From Serripes groenlandicus (taxonomy: Eukaryota > Mollusca > Bivalvia > Cardiida > Cardiidae): a stretch of 64,000 nt of DNA. The position numbers were made by a program, and so were the translations under genes. This document shows, in pieces, positions 11,032 to 24,088 of this stretch. Every line of letters begins with the position of its first letter. Within the stretch, counting starts at the first letter, position 1. Location of the stretch: the NCBI GenBank assembly GCA_031761405.1, contig JASEVX010000036.1, positions 992,001-1,056,000 of the forward strand. Reading direction: 5' to 3'. Under the pieces are notes generated by a model. That model was not told the origin of the DNA. It made no database searches and saw only the letters and a program-made list of their open reading frames with translations.

Positions 11032-11294
11032 TGAGCCGTCCCTCGAGAAAACCAACATTATGGCTTCTGCGTAATGAATCGACCAAGATCAGCCTGCGCA
11101 GTCCGCCCAGACTTATCCGGGCCGACACATTCCTTCTCGGGTAGATATAGGTTTCTAGTAATGATTCCTGAAACAGAAAATCCACAGGAGGCGAAAAGTG
11201 TCTGCCCGGATTAGCCTGCGCGGCATGCTTTAGCTGATCCTGGACGGCACTTTACGCAGAGTCCATACTGTTGGTTTTCTGGCGGTACGGCTCA
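11032..11294. mobile_element. Foldback MITE, family A
   Basis: Starts TGAGCCGTCCCTCGAGAAAA and ends CGGTACGGCTCA. The halves share inverted CTGCGTAA and GATCAGCCTGCGC blocks. The open frames overlapping it on both strands are shadows of this palindrome. Confidence 0.85.
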
Positions 11295-11841
11295 TTTCCA
11301 ATAAGGAAAAAAACTGCAACAGAAGAAGTTCAGAAAAAGCTAAATGAAAGTATAGTTGAGGATGTGCACGGGAAAAGGGTACACATTGGCGTTAATGAAC
11401 ATTGTGCGTTCAGGCCCTTATCCCACCAATGTTTACTTTACTTAAAATCTTAAATAAAAAAATTGAAAAAACAATGGTGGAATGTGCTTTTACTTAATCC
11501 AATGAAAATCCTGAGTTTGAGAAAAACTTAGTGTTAAGTAATGTTGGTGGAACTGGGACCAGATCAGCCTGTACTACAGCCCAGTCTTACTAGAATCTAC
11601 ACAAGTTGACAGAATTTCGAACCAAGCATGTGTAAGTTAATATATGAGTAATGAGGATCTTGAACATTGCACTTTGATAGACCCTGAATTTACAGAATAG
11701 CAACTTGTCGAAGACGAGCATATCTTTATCACATGACAATGCTTGTATCCGATGTAATATACCCATTACGTATTTCTTTATATATGACACGTGTAGTATA
11801 ACATGACCGAATCTCTATTTGTGTATTCATCCGCGAACGTT
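11295..11841. other. Non-coding tail of copy 1
   Basis: A 60-codon plus frame (11271-11453) begins inside the MITE and has no recognisable family. 11565-11700 is a family C MITE fragment. Nothing else identified. Confidence 0.5.
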
Positions 11842-12521
11842 CTATCACACCTAGAGCTCGCCGACTGCTACTCCTTCGCTATAATGCGATTGGTTGATTG
11901 ATGCAGCTAGCACATGTCCGCGTGGTTGGTGAGTTAGGACAATCTGAATACGATACCTTATTATGTTAGACACACAGTCGTCCGCTGTCAGAAAATTCAA
12001 ACTACCAAATAAGATTGACAATATTTTACTTTTCCATCCTCTACTAACACACAGAACTGTCCATTACCTTGTCTATGACACTCGATAGCTGGGTACGCAG
12101 TGACCAGAGATGTTTACAGAGATATAATCCCGTCGGAACGTTGAATTTAATAATATTCAACCATTTTTGAATTATAATTAATTTAAAACGGTTAGTGATT
12201 ACAGCCACAGATAAAACATAATAAAAATATTTCACTGTTAGAATAAACGAATTCTTTATTCCTTTCAGGACCGACGGTTTTTAACGGAATGTATCGCCAG
12301 GCGATATTACAGGCAACTTCTTTCTGCAGTCAGCTATCTCCACAAGCTTGGTTTCGCCCATCGTGACATCTGCTTACAGAACATTCTGGTATCCAACGAC
12401 AATACTGCCAAACTATGTGACTTTGGTCACGCTGTAACGTGCCACTGTGCGGACACGCTATGTGAGGACGAATCGGGTTCAATAGGCAAGTGTTTTTTCG
12501 TTCTCTCCATTCTATTATTGT

Positions 12522-12753
12522 TTAACCCTTTCCCTCATACGACAATTCTGCAGCAGACGACTTTGAACGTATTTTGTCAACATTTTTAAAAAATCTCTTC
12601 AATTGAATGGATAACCTATGACAAAAAGTGGAAAACATTGTGGCAAAAGGAGAAATTGCACGTTCTGTGCAATTTCTTCTTTTGTCACTATGTTTTCAAA
12701 AAGCCGTCTGCTGCAGAAGCGTCCGAAAGCGATTATATGAGAGAAAGGGTTAA
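12522..12753. mobile_element. Family B MITE (copy 2)
   Basis: Duplicate of 515-746, unchanged where compared. Confidence 0.85.
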
Positions 12754-12817
12754 AACATCGCAAAGAATCCGGACTTCGGGACATTGCGAGAAGAGAAGAT
12801 CCAGATCAGCTACCATT

Positions 12818-13064
12818 TGAGCCGTCCCGCGAGAAAACCAACAGTATGGCCTCTGCGTAATGTATCGACCCATATCAGCCTGCGCAGTCCGCGCAGACTG
12901 ATCCGGGCCGACACATTCCGTCTTAGGGGAAAATAGGTATAGAGTATTGATTCGTGTCACAGAAAATCAACAGGAGGCTAAAAGTGTCTTACCGGGTAAG
13001 CCTGCGCGGCATGCTTATGCTGATCTGGGTCGATAGTTTACGCAGAGACCACACTGTTGGCTCA
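12818..13064. mobile_element. Family A MITE (copy 2)
   Basis: Duplicate of 811-1057. Confidence 0.85.
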
Positions 13065-13380
13065 TCTTTAAAGTTATTGGTATGACCCGACCGGAGATCG
13101 AACCGTTGTCTCCCGCTCACAAAGCTGACTTTCGAACCCAAAATAGTGAAATGTGAAATAGTTATAAATGGTATCTTTTGACACTTACTGCTAGACGGTG
13201 CTCAACTTTTAACGAATTATTTAGTCTCACACAATATTTCAGTTCTAGCGAATGCCCTATTTGAAACTTATCACCTGCGTTTTTGCAGAGTTTACCAATT
13301 ATTGACTACCTCCACTGCTAAAAATAGTCATTGTGTCAAAAAATAACCCATGTGTTTTCCCCATATTGTATCCTTTCTTT

Positions 13381-14057
13381 TAGCTCACCTGAGCACCAAG
13401 TGCTCAAGGTGAGTTATTGTGATCGCCTTTTGTTCGTCAACATATTCTCCTCAGTAACCAGTGAGTCAATTGGGATGGAACTTCACAGAAAGCATCCTCT
13501 CAATGACTTAATCAGAATTCCTTCAAGTTTTTGGGATCCATGCAGAATTCTGGTTTCCATGGCAACCAAACGAAAACAACTTTAAAATTCTCCTTCTTCC
13601 AAACTGGTCAACCGATTTTCAAACTTTGTTGTAGAAATGTTCCTTGGATGACCCCCTCAGATTCCTTTGAGCCATGTTGATTGGTGAAGAACATGGTCGC
13701 CATGGGGCGGGGTTATTTTGCCTTATAATGAAAACTTAAAAAAAAATCTCCTCCAAAAGTGTCAGGCCGATTTTAAAATAATTTTGTAGAAATGTTTCTA
13801 TGGTGACCCTCGATCAGATTCCTTCAATCCATGTTGATTTGGTCGAATACTATTGCCACCAGGGGGCGGGGCTGTTTGGAGATAGTATTTTTGCCAAATG
13901 GCAGTGGAGTGATACTGGCCCTCTTGGGCCTCTTGTTCAAGCTTACCTGACCACACAATGAGTTAATGTTGTAAACTGAGTGGTTGGCATGACAGACAAA
14001 TCACATTGCATAAGTCAGGTGAGTGATCCAGGGCCATCATGGCCCTCTTGTTGTTGT
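13381..14057 (+). mobile_element. Helentron-like element (copy 2)
   Basis: Duplicate of 1374-2050 with the same hairpin ends. Confidence 0.6.
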
Positions 14058-14159
14058 ACAAGTGATTAGTACCAGTACTTGTACTAGGCCAGCATTGATT
14101 TCGGACAATCCTTCCGTTTACCAAAACTATTTCAAAATTATACTTTCAGTTATAAATCG

Positions 14160-14362
14160 AGGGCTTGGCGTGAAACCGTTGTTTAGGGGCAATTTTGACC
14201 CATTTGTAAACAATGCAAATTTAGGTGCCATTGCTCAGAACCAGCAATGGCACCTAAATATCCATTGTTTACCAAGTAAAATGATTTAACGCTTATAAAG
14301 ACTTTATGGCGAGGTGATTAACCTATACCAATTTAAGTTACAACCGTTTCACGCCAAGCCCT
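14160..14362. mobile_element. TIR MITE (copy 2)
   Basis: Duplicate of 2153-2355. Confidence 0.7.
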
Positions 14363-15106
14363 TTAAATATTGTTTATATTAATTTTGGCCTCGATACCCC
14401 CAAAGTCGTCTGCTGTAAATCATTATTATGTGGAAATAGGTTGAAATGGCTCATTTTATTTTACTCCAGGTTACCAAGCCCCGGAAATCCTCACCAAAGT
14501 TCCGTATAAACCAAAGTTATCTGACATTTGGTCGGTTGGTGCCGTGTTGTTTTTAATGTGCACTGGGCGCTTGCCTTGGGGCTGTATTAGGAGTAACATA
14601 ATCGAAAATGCGTCTAAAAACATAAGATTTCCGGATAACAAACATCTTCCGTTGACAAAGGACATCAAAAATCTTCTTTGCGGTCAGCTGGCCTACGATC
14701 CATTGGCAAGGTAACTAATAAAGATGCTATTCAATCTCATAATCCTGATCATAATGTATACCGCCGTTATCATAACTTAACATGCTCCCACTTGCAGAAA
14801 TGTTGAAGCATTTGCAGCTGAAAATAATATCTCCTTTGATAAACTCTGTCAAATACTTGTGTATTCATCAATTTAAATATCATTGCGGACATCTTTTCAA
14901 AGTCGTCTGTCGCAAATGTGTCGCATATGTGAAAGGGATAACAAATTCACTGTTAAACCAAACCAAAAATATTATCGACCCCGGCAATCGCTACAGCCTT
15001 TTTTTCTTCCCACATATGAAGCATCTGCAGAATTCGACTTTTTGAAAACATCTTGGCAAATCCATGAAAATCCATTGTACAATGAAAACATAAATTAATT
15101 ATTTTA

Positions 15107-16074
15107 GTATACGTAGACAATTTAGAGCAATATCCCATTTTACTTCACTATTTTGCGTCTGCAGGTGTTTGGCGGATATGCGCAATCACAATTTAGATAA
15201 ATAAGGTATATGTGTATGTTTAGCTTGAGAAGACTGATCCAAATAAACGAAACGACGTCTGTATATTGCTACGTAGAAAATACTCATTTAGAGTAATATC
15301 CCATGTTACTACACTATTTTGCGTCTGCAGGTGTTTGGCGGATATGCGCAATCACAATTTAGATAAAATAAGGTATATTTGTTTGTTAAGCTTGAGAAGA
15401 CTGATTGCTACGTATAAAATTCTCATTTAGAGCAATATCCCATTTAACTACACTATTTTGCGTCTGCAGGTGTTTTGCGGATATGCGCAATCACAATTTA
15501 GATAAATAAGTTATCTGTGTATGTTTAGCTTTAGAAGACGGATCCAAACAAACGAAACGACGTCGGTATATTGCTACGTAGAAAATACAAATTTAGAGCA
15601 TCAACCCATCTAACTACACTATTTTGCGTCTGCAGGTGTTTGGCAGATATGCGCAATCACAATTTAGATAAATAAGTTATACGTGTATGTTTAGCTTTAG
15701 AAGACTGATCCAAACAAACGAAACGACGTCTGTATATTGCTACGTAGAAAATATTCATTTAGAGCATTAACCCATCTAACTACACTATTTTGCGCCTGCA
15801 GGTGTTTTTGCGGATATGCGCAATCACAATTTAGATAAATAAGGTATATGTGTATGTTTAGCTTTAGAAGACTGATCCAAACAAACGAAACGACGTATGT
15901 ATATTGCTACGTAGAAAATACTCATTTAGAGTAATATCCCATTTTACTACACTATTTTGCGTCTGCAGGTGTTTGGCGGATTATGCGCAATCACAATTTA
16001 GATAAATAAGGTATATGTGTATGTTTAGCTTTAGAAGACTGATCCAAACAAACGAAACGACCTCTGTATATTGC
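15107..16074 (+). repeat. 166-bp satellite (copy 2)
   Basis: Same six units in the same order, including the 139-bp deleted unit. The copies have therefore not changed unit number since duplication, although tandem arrays usually change quickly. Confidence 0.95.
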
Positions 16075-16200
16075 TTGACATATCGGTAGTTTCTCATTTT
16101 TCACATTTTTTATATATCTTTAAGCTCAAAAGATAACGTCTTGTTGTTTCCCAGTTTTTATACATTACATTTCTAAAAGTAAATACTTATATGAACCAGT

Positions 16201-16420
16201 GCATGAGAAAAGGTACTGGTTGGAATTTCTGCATATGTTCAGATCATATTGTCCACCTGCTCAGTCCTATTAGAACCTACTACATACATTGACAGAATCT
16301 TGGAATAATCTTTGGTAAGTAATAAGTGAAGATCTTGACCAGACTGTGAGGATGCACATGTCTATCTGGATCTGTACCGTTCACAAAGGCCAACTTGTAC
16401 GTGTTCCCATGCACGGGCGT
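16201..16420. mobile_element. Family C MITE (copy 2)
   Basis: Duplicate of 4194-4413. Confidence 0.65.
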
Positions 16421-17411
16421 CTATAAAATTAAAATGATAAATGGAATTATTTTATTCTAAAACCAGGTTGACCCAAGATACCACTCACAAAATTATGTAA
16501 ACATGGGACGGGCTAGGGGGGAAAATGGAGGGGGTACTATTATACATTGCTGACAATGTTTGAGTTTCAATTAAAAATGTATCTATGATGGTATTGCATG
16601 GAGACAGACAGCGATGGCTTTGGTGAGACTGTAGGCTTAACAATTGTCCCACAAACAACAAATCTGCAACAGACGACATCTAATAATAACATATAATTAA
16701 ACATTTGGAAATATCAATAAATATATTGTATTATTGAATTGAATTTAAAACATTGTGGCAAAATGAGACATTTTCGTCTACTGCAGAAACGTCAAGCGTC
16801 TGCAAACTGGAAACCAATGAAACCGGTTATGGTCAAACGCGCTAATATAAATGAGGATTAGGATTATGATGATGATGATGATGATGAGCATGATGATGAT
16901 TATGATGCTACTGCTGCCGATGATGATGTTACACATTTTTTTCGCCTTACAGATTCTCTTTGAAGCACGCAGAACACCATACGTGGTTCGTGACGACAGA
17001 CAAGAAACCCATGATTGGTAACTTCTATCTGACCAGACAACCCCAGAAAAGCAGTGCAGGGACGAAGGAAATTGATATGAAGAAGGAATTCGAGATCTAA
17101 TTATTTAACTAATGTTTTAATTGTTTTTGCATGCTGCTTCAAAGAGTTTTTGTTATAGTTGATTTCGAAACTTAAATGCAATTGAGTGTTTATATGATGT
17201 ATTAACTGAATTTGAGTGTTGCTATAATAAATTGACTGAATTTGAGTGTTGCTATGATGAAGTAATTGAATTTGAGTGTTACTATGATGAATTAAATGAC
17301 TTTAAAGTGCCACGATAACAAACACCTTCGCTTTGTTTAATAAATATAGATAGCTGAAATAACATATAATTATTATTTATTATTATTTTATTATTATTAT
17401 TATTATTATTA

Positions 17412-17477
17412 TTATCCCCCGCTTTTTCGAAGAAAAAAAGGGGGGTTATTAATTTCGGTTTGTCCGTCTGTCCGTCC

Positions 17478-17524
<47 letters not shown>

Positions 17525-18317
17525 ACACTTCGTTTCAGTGCAATAACTGCCACAAATGTGAACCTTTTTTTTTCAAACTTGGTAACAAGATTAAATGCCT
17601 TAAGGGCTAGGCCAAGTTCGATCATCACTTTCGGCGGACTTTATTTAGTGGAGTTATGGCCCCTTATTTAACACAAAATGTCGTTTCATGCTGTTTCCGT
17701 GCAATAACTGCCACAAATGTGAATTTTTTTTTTCAAACTTGGTAACAAGGTTAAATGCCTTAAGGGCTAGGCCAAGTTCGATCGTCACTTTCGGCGGACT
17801 ATATTTGGTGGAGTTATGGCCCCTTATTTAACAAAAAATGTCGTTTCTTGCTGTTTCCGTGCAATAACTGCCACAAATGTGAACCGTTTTTTTTTTCAAA
17901 CTTGGTAACAAGGTTAAATGCCTTAAAGGCTAGGCCAAGTTCGATCGTCACTTTCGGCGGACTTTATTCGGTGGAGTGATGGCCCTTTATTTAACAAATT
18001 ATTGTTGTTTCTGTGCAATAACTGCCATAAATGTGAACCGGTTTTTTTCAAACTTTGTACCAAGGTTAAATGCGTTAAGGGCTAGGCCTAGTTCGATCGT
18101 CACTTTCGTTGGACTTTTTCCAGTGGAGTTTTAATCCCTTAATTAACAAAAAAAGTCGTTTCTTGCTGTTTCCGTGCAATAACTGCCACAAACTTGGTAA
18201 CAATCTAGGCCAAGTTCGTTTAATTTACCCTGTAATACATGTTCAATAAAAAGACTACTGACATGTTTAAACCTAACCTCAACATTTTCCTACAATATTT
18301 CCTGCAAGCGGGGATAT
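17412..18317 (+). mobile_element. pearl/Helentron-like element (copy 2)
   Basis: Duplicate of 5405-6310. The (CTGT)n tract appears to be the same length. Confidence 0.75.
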
Positions 18318-18703
18318 AAATTTCATGAATTTGCTTGTTATTATTATTATTATCATTATTATATTGACCTTTTCCAACACCTTTTGATGTCTTTCTAGCA
18401 GACGACTTTTGAAAACATAATGACAAAAGGGGAAGTTTCTCAATAATTTTATTTTCACTTACAGATTTTGTTCGGATGTTTTCTATGTCGTCTCCTTTAG
18501 ATTTGATTTATGTGGGAAAGGGTTAATGTTAACATAGACAACACCAGTCATTGTTCCTTATTCGGCCGCGCCTTACAAAAACCGACATTGGGAGACTTTT
18601 AAACCATAGAATATCCAGATCAGCACTGGCTAATCAGGATATTCTCTGATCGCTATCTTGTCGCACACATGTTCTGGAAGCCTCTAAAGAACGCCTATGG
18701 CCA

Positions 18704-18786
18704 AGGTGATGATGATACTGATGCTGCTGCTGCTGATGATGATGATGACGACGACGACGCAAACGACAACGACGAGGATGATAATT

Positions 18787-18831
<45 letters not shown>

Positions 18832-18842
18832 GTGATGACACT
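18704..18842 (+). repeat. GAT/GAC microsatellite (copy 2)
   Basis: Duplicate of 6697-6835 with the same length as far as can be seen. Confidence 0.95.
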
Positions 18843-19883
18843 GATGGAGGTAATAGCAAAAGAACATATAATTTTAATGATCGTCTGCTTCAGCGTCAAA
18901 ATGCGCCTGAAAGTGGGTCCTTGTTAATGACAAGCAATACTTCTGATAGATTCCACGGATTGTTAAAACGTTGTCTTGAAATATTAGAATCTTAATTCTG
19001 GGATAAAATTAGAGTAATAATTTCACTTTCAAGTACAATAAACACATTAATATTGATCGCTTATGCTTCATTTTTTACTGGGTAGACATACCTAGTAATA
19101 AGCCAAGTTTTGTACATTTCAATGACTTTCAATTGACATTATTTTCAACATTTACTGCCAAAATAGTTTTTAACTATTTATGTCTTACTTTGTTGTCACT
19201 ATTAGCAATATTTGCAGAAGTTTCAATATTTTAAAATGTTGAACTTCATCTGGAGTTCAGCACCTTTAATATTCCTTCAACACTTTCCCACAAACAGATG
19301 CCTTTTGACGCATCTGTTCGATTTCACGTTTTGCCACACTGTTTTCAACTTTATTCAAAGTAATACTCTCATGTATAAAACATGCTTCCATATTTAAATC
19401 CAGATGTTTTCAAAGTCATCTGCTGCAGATATGCTTGCTGTTTGTGGGGATGGAATAATTTCTAAAGCGGCCATTTCTATGTTGAAAGACAGGAACAGTG
19501 GGGCAAGAGTTCACACGAACAATTGTATAGCCATGAAACTAGTGTTCGAACGGTTACGATACACTAGGGGATCTGTGTTTAGCAACAAAGACATCGACCT
19601 ATGGTGATCCTAGAATTAATCCCATGAATCATTTAACTGAAAAGAATAATCGACTCCCGCCCGAATAACAACTTCATCAGTGTATTCACATTGGTTCACA
19701 GATTGAGTGTCATGCAAATGGTCCGAGTCGGATTCCCATGTATGACCAAGGTCTTGAAACAGATAAAAGGGAAGCAAACCGTATAGGCTTTCCGCTGAGA
19801 CAATTTTCGGATGAATTCATACGACTGAAGTGGTCTCCCATTGGTCAATTATTATTTTGTTGAAAGTTGTATTTGTTTGTCAT

Positions 19884-20083
19884 ATTGGGGTTTTACGCCA
19901 CTTTCACTATTATTTCAGTTTAATCACGGCGACAGTTCACTACTTCATGATCCATGGGACTAGGCTAGAAAATGTGCCTTGCCCAACGGCACTCCACCAT
20001 GACTGTCGTGCCGCTACTAGGGATCGAACAGGGTCCACCCGGTTTCAAATCCCCAACGCTAACCACTCGACCACGGCGGATTC
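19884..20083 (-). mobile_element. tRNA-derived SINE family 2 (copy 2)
   Basis: Duplicate of 7877-8076. Confidence 0.65.
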
Positions 20084-21768
20084 CGTTGAAAGTTGTAACA
20101 ATAAACCCCTAGGTATAGTCGTGTCGGATAACGAGCCAGTAGTACACTAGGTTAAAGCTTTAAATGGTTAGAATAATGAAGATAGTAATTTACTGAGTGA
20201 CACACGCTCCAAATAAACTTAATTTATACATATAAAACACGCACACATATCATATATAATCTTCATTTCCAATATCAATTAAATGAAAAAGAACAGTTTG
20301 GAGATACAATTAAGACTGATAGAAAAGAAAACAACAACAACAACAAACAAATCATATATATACATGCAGGTGTCACCACACCCGACCTGTTGTGAGGGAG
20401 GCTGCGCCACCGAGTAGTGGTGGGGGAATAAGCAGAATTATCTCCCGACAGAAATCCTAATCGAAACGAAAAGATAAGAGTTCAAGAGAGACATTCCCTT
20501 ATGCAAGACCCATACTTCAGTTACCATACTTGTGAATGTGAATATGCACACATGCATTCAGACGAATATACGCCTCCATAATGTGTACACATCCATACAC
20601 ATGTACAAACAATATATACGTGAACATGAAGAACAAACAAAAATAGATTTCAAGAAGTTCACATTGGTTGCGTAGCCAAGTTCTGTAACCTATCTCACGC
20701 ATATACTCTTTCTGACACATCTGGATCAGATGGTTTTTGACAACATTGTGGCAAAAGATGAAAATTCTCATAATGAGCATTTTCTCCTTTCGCCACAAGG
20801 TTTTCAACCTAATTCAATAATTTAAAATCATATATAGAGATTTTCCATATTTTCGCCTAGATGCGTAATGTAATTTCTTGATATTGTATAAAATGATTTA
20901 AAAAAATAATTACTTATGAGGAAAAGGGTATACCTTAGTGCATTGTTCAATGAAATTGAGTCGTATTAAACTATTTACAAAATTACAATAATATATGTAA
21001 CTCAAAGTGCTAATATTTCTTTCACTTTTCAATGTTATTTTATATATTATGCATGCCTGTGTGAAGATGTTTGAAAAAAAAGAAGGAAAACATTCTGGGA
21101 GAAGAGATTGCTCATAATTAGCAATTATTCTTTTTCACGCAATAATATCATCTGTCAACAATCATTAAAACTTTTAGAACTGTTACTTGTCTTCTATCAG
21201 ATGTTTATAAAAAATGAAGAAAATATTATTGGAAAAGGAGAAATTATGAGCAATTTCTCCTTTGCACGCAATTATATTTTCTGTCAGATTTTCAGTCTGA
21301 TTTTCAGTCTGATTTTCTGTCACATAATGTTTTTTACGTTTTTTTTTTTTTTTAAATTACAAATATCTTACTAAGTTGTTCAACACTGAAGATTTCCGAG
21401 TGAGAATCGTGTATAAGATAATTCGGATTAAGATCCGGGGATACAAATTTACTTTATGAGGGTCATAAAACTTTGGATCGAATCGGGAACCTTTCCGAAC
21501 TATCGCGAATACATTTAAAACCACGAAGTTACAAATATATCTTAAAAAAACCCAATCTGAATCTAAATATATTTTAATAGAATAAACATTACATTGTATA
21601 TGAAGAAGTGTAGTATCCGAGACCGTTTGCACCTAAGAAATATCTATAATAATATTTGATATGCATCGATTTTTGTTCTTTGTTTATATGAAATTGACAA
21701 CGTTTATTCAACCTAAATATTGTGAAAACGTTTGCACCAAAGCGATAACGTCATTACCCGTGCATCCG

Positions 21769-21999
21769 TTAACCCTTTCCCTCATACGACAATTCTGCAG
21801 CAGACGACTTTGAACGTATTTTGTCAAAACATAGAAAATCTCCATAATTGAATTGATAACCTATGACAAAAAGTGGAAAACATTGTGGCAAAAGGAGAAA
21901 TTGCACGTTCTGTGCAATTTCTTCTTTTGTCACTATGTTTTCAAAAAGCCATCTGCTGCAGAGGCGTCAGAAAGCGTCTATATGAGGGAAAAGGGTTAA
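21769..21999. mobile_element. Family B MITE (copy 2)
   Basis: Duplicate of 9762-9992. Confidence 0.85.
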
Positions 22000-22291
22000 A
22001 CGTTTCACCAAGCCCTGCACCGTCAATCTCCATGTAATCAAGTCGAAGATGAATCTTCTGTCAACATGCTAGAACTGTAGCCCCACTAGTTCGAGACCCA
22101 ATATACTTTAACAAGATCCCGGGGGGTACGGAGAGTCACTAAGACGGCGCGACTCATATTCGTTTCTACTATGAGCCCGTGCATGAGCAAAGGTACAAGT
22201 GGTCGGAAGCTACCTATCCCTACCGTTACAGACATACACCTATAATGGCGGCGCCTTCCGGAAATGGTTTAGCGATCAAACATTATATGCC

Positions 22292-22580
22292 GAGCCCCGG
22301 TAGCTCAGTCGGTAGCGACGCGGGCTGTCAATCCAGGGGTTGTGAGTTCGAATCCCGGCTCTGCCAACTTTCTTTCCGCGGATTGACAATGCGACATGCG
22401 TCATTCCTCTTCCACCAATGGGCTAAGTCTATGTGGAAAAGCAGCCAGTTGCTTGGGAAGATTGTTGTGTGGAGTACTGGTGTGAGAAAACCAGGAAATG
22501 CTTGAGTAGGTGAACTGGCCGCCGTGATATAACTGAGAAATTGTTAAAAACGGCGTTAAACCCCAATCAATCAAATCAAA
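22292..22580 (+). mobile_element. tRNA-derived SINE family 1 (copy 2)
   Basis: Duplicate of 10285-10573. The copy-2 deletion begins about 25 bp beyond its AATC tail. Confidence 0.85.
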
Positions 22581-22923
22581 CATTTTATATATAGAGACAA
22601 CCCTTTGTATAATAAATTGATAATTTAATATTTTTGCGAGATATATAAGGGGAGGCGACCAATCTAGTCGACATTGTTGATTCATGCCCGACGTAATAAT
22701 TTACTATAGTACGCCGGGTACCAGACTAGGGTACACGCTGGATCTACACTGTTCACATACTTACTTACACAAGCTTTATAGAAGATTCTGTCAACATTGT
22801 GTAGATTCTGATAAGACTGAACTGAGCTGCTGGACATGATTGTCCAAACATACACTGTTCAGAAATGACAACTTGTACCTTTTCTCGTGTAATGCCTCAT
22901 ACAGTCATACGAGGTTAACCATT

Positions 22924-23186
22924 TGAGCCGTCCCTCGAGAAAACCAACATTATGGCTTCTGCGTAATGAATCGACCAAGATCAGCCTGCGCAGTCCGCCC
23001 AGACTTATCCGGGCCGACACATTCCTTCTCGGGTAGATATAGGTATCTAGTAGTGATTCCTGAAACAGAAAATCCACAGGAGGCGAAAAGTGTCTGCCCG
23101 GATTAGCCTGCGCGGCATGCTTTAGCTGATCCTGGACGGCACTTTACGCAGAGTCCATACTGTTGGTTTTCTGGCGGTACGGCTCA
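22924..23186. mobile_element. Family A MITE (copy 2)
   Basis: Duplicate of 11032-11294 with the two observed substitutions (around 23044 and 23052). Confidence 0.85.
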
Positions 23187-23913
23187 TTTCCAATAAGGAA
23201 AAAAACTGCAACAGAAGAAGTTCAGAAAAAGCTAAATGAAAGTATAGTTGAGGATGTGCACGGGAAAAGGGTACACATTGGCGTTAATGAACATTGTGCG
23301 TTCAGGCCCTTATCCCACCAATGTTTACTTTACTTAAAATCTTAAATAAAAAAATTGAAAAAACAATGGTGGAATGTGCTTTTACTTAATCCAATGAAAA
23401 TCCTGAGTTTGAGAAAAACTTAGTGTTAAGTAATGTTGGTGGAACTGGGACCAGATCAGCCTGTACTACAGCCCAGTCTTACTAGAATCTACACAAGTTG
23501 ACAGAATTTCGAACCAAGCATGTGTAAGTTAATATATGAGTAATGAGGATCTTGAACATTGCACTTTGATAGACCCTGAATTTACAGAATAGCAACTTGT
23601 CGAAGACGAGCATATCTTTATCACATGACAATGCTTGTATCCGATGTAATATACCCATTACGTATTTCTTTATATATGACACGTGTAGTATAACATGACC
23701 GAATCTCTATTTGTGTATTCATCCGCGAACGTTTACAAAATGGCTGAGAACGTTTTTCCGGTAAACATAAACGTCACGATTGATTGACGAGGTTAAAGGA
23801 CCATTATCGCTCATAAAAATATATGTTTGTGTGATTAGTTAACAGTCTATTTAGTATTACATGTTGGGACTATTTTCTGATAGCGAAAAACCGATTTTCT
23901 TTTTGTGTTTCGT

Positions 23914-24088
23914 CATGTGTTAAAAAGAATCTGACATCCGTTGTCATTTCATAAAGTTTTATTAAACTCGTCCAAGAAATTTGTTATTAAGCTCGCCAGA
24001 GTCTCGCTTAATAACACATTTCTTGAACTCGTTTAATAAAACTTTATATAAAATGACAACTCATGTCAGATCCTATATTTATCACATA
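23914..24088. repeat. Foldback hairpin element, member 1
   Basis: Long imperfect inverted repeat, core arms 23930-23996 and 24003-24070. Paired blocks are TCTGACAT, GTTGTCATTT, ATAAAGTTTTATTAAA, CAAGAAAT and TGTTATTAAGC. Between these, both arms carry the same-sense motif (CTCGT/CTCAT/TCCGT) at mirrored positions (about 23938, 23967, 23992, 24003, 24028, 24060), so the stem is interrupted by symmetric internal loops. The outer edges are TAAAAAGAATC and GATCCTATATTTATC. No coding frame. A sister element with different stem sequence is at 24436-24613. Confidence 0.85.

Larger units (their letters stand above)
1..11841. repeat. 12-kb tandem duplication, copy 1
   Basis: Position 1 onward matches 12008 onward base for base over long stretches, and all long open frames recur with an offset of 12007. 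After a 115-bp segment present only here (about 10598-10712) the offset becomes 11892. The match stops at 11841 (equivalent to 23733). The following 166 bp (11842-12007) are unmatched inside the window. This fits copy 2 beginning at 11842 and copy 1 beginning about 165 bp before the window. The unit holds three kinase exons, a 166-bp satellite, Helentron-like elements, MITEs and SINEs. Near-identity means either a very recent duplication or an assembly artefact such as retained haplotypes. Confidence 0.95.
12269..17100 (+). pseudogene. Duplicated TSSK-like kinase 3' exons (N-lobe missing)
   Basis: Exons 12269-12485, 14470-14710 and 16953-17100 (TAA at 17098-17100) repeat the copy-1 kinase exons with the same splice sites, including the GC donor, and an intact frame. 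Upstream, only 12008-12268 of intron and the 166-bp junction segment 11842-12007 precede the first exon, and I see no N-lobe exon there. The copy therefore encodes the C-lobe only. It has no start codon or promoter that I can recognise. It could be reached only by read-through splicing from copy 1, whose own last exon carries a stop. Called a truncated duplicate; if the duplication is an assembly artefact it does not exist. Confidence 0.7.
11842..23733. repeat. 12-kb tandem duplication, copy 2
   Basis: Second unit of the duplication, in direct orientation. Bases 12008-23733 match 1-11841. Differences seen are loss of about 115 bp at 22605 (the junction shares a TTGT/TGT microhomology with the flanks of the copy-1 segment) and two substitutions around 23044-23052 (GGTTTCTAGTAATG in copy 1, GGTATCTAGTAGTG here). 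Bases 11842-12007 should be the true start of the unit, so the same 166 bp is expected just upstream of the window. The right end at 23733/23734 runs into unrelated single-copy-looking sequence. Confidence 0.93.

Noticed and set aside
23930..24070. Bacterial-type terminator or microRNA precursor for the hairpins
   Set aside because: Too long and interrupted by symmetric loops for a typical microRNA, and the genome is eukaryotic; kept as an unexplained foldback element.
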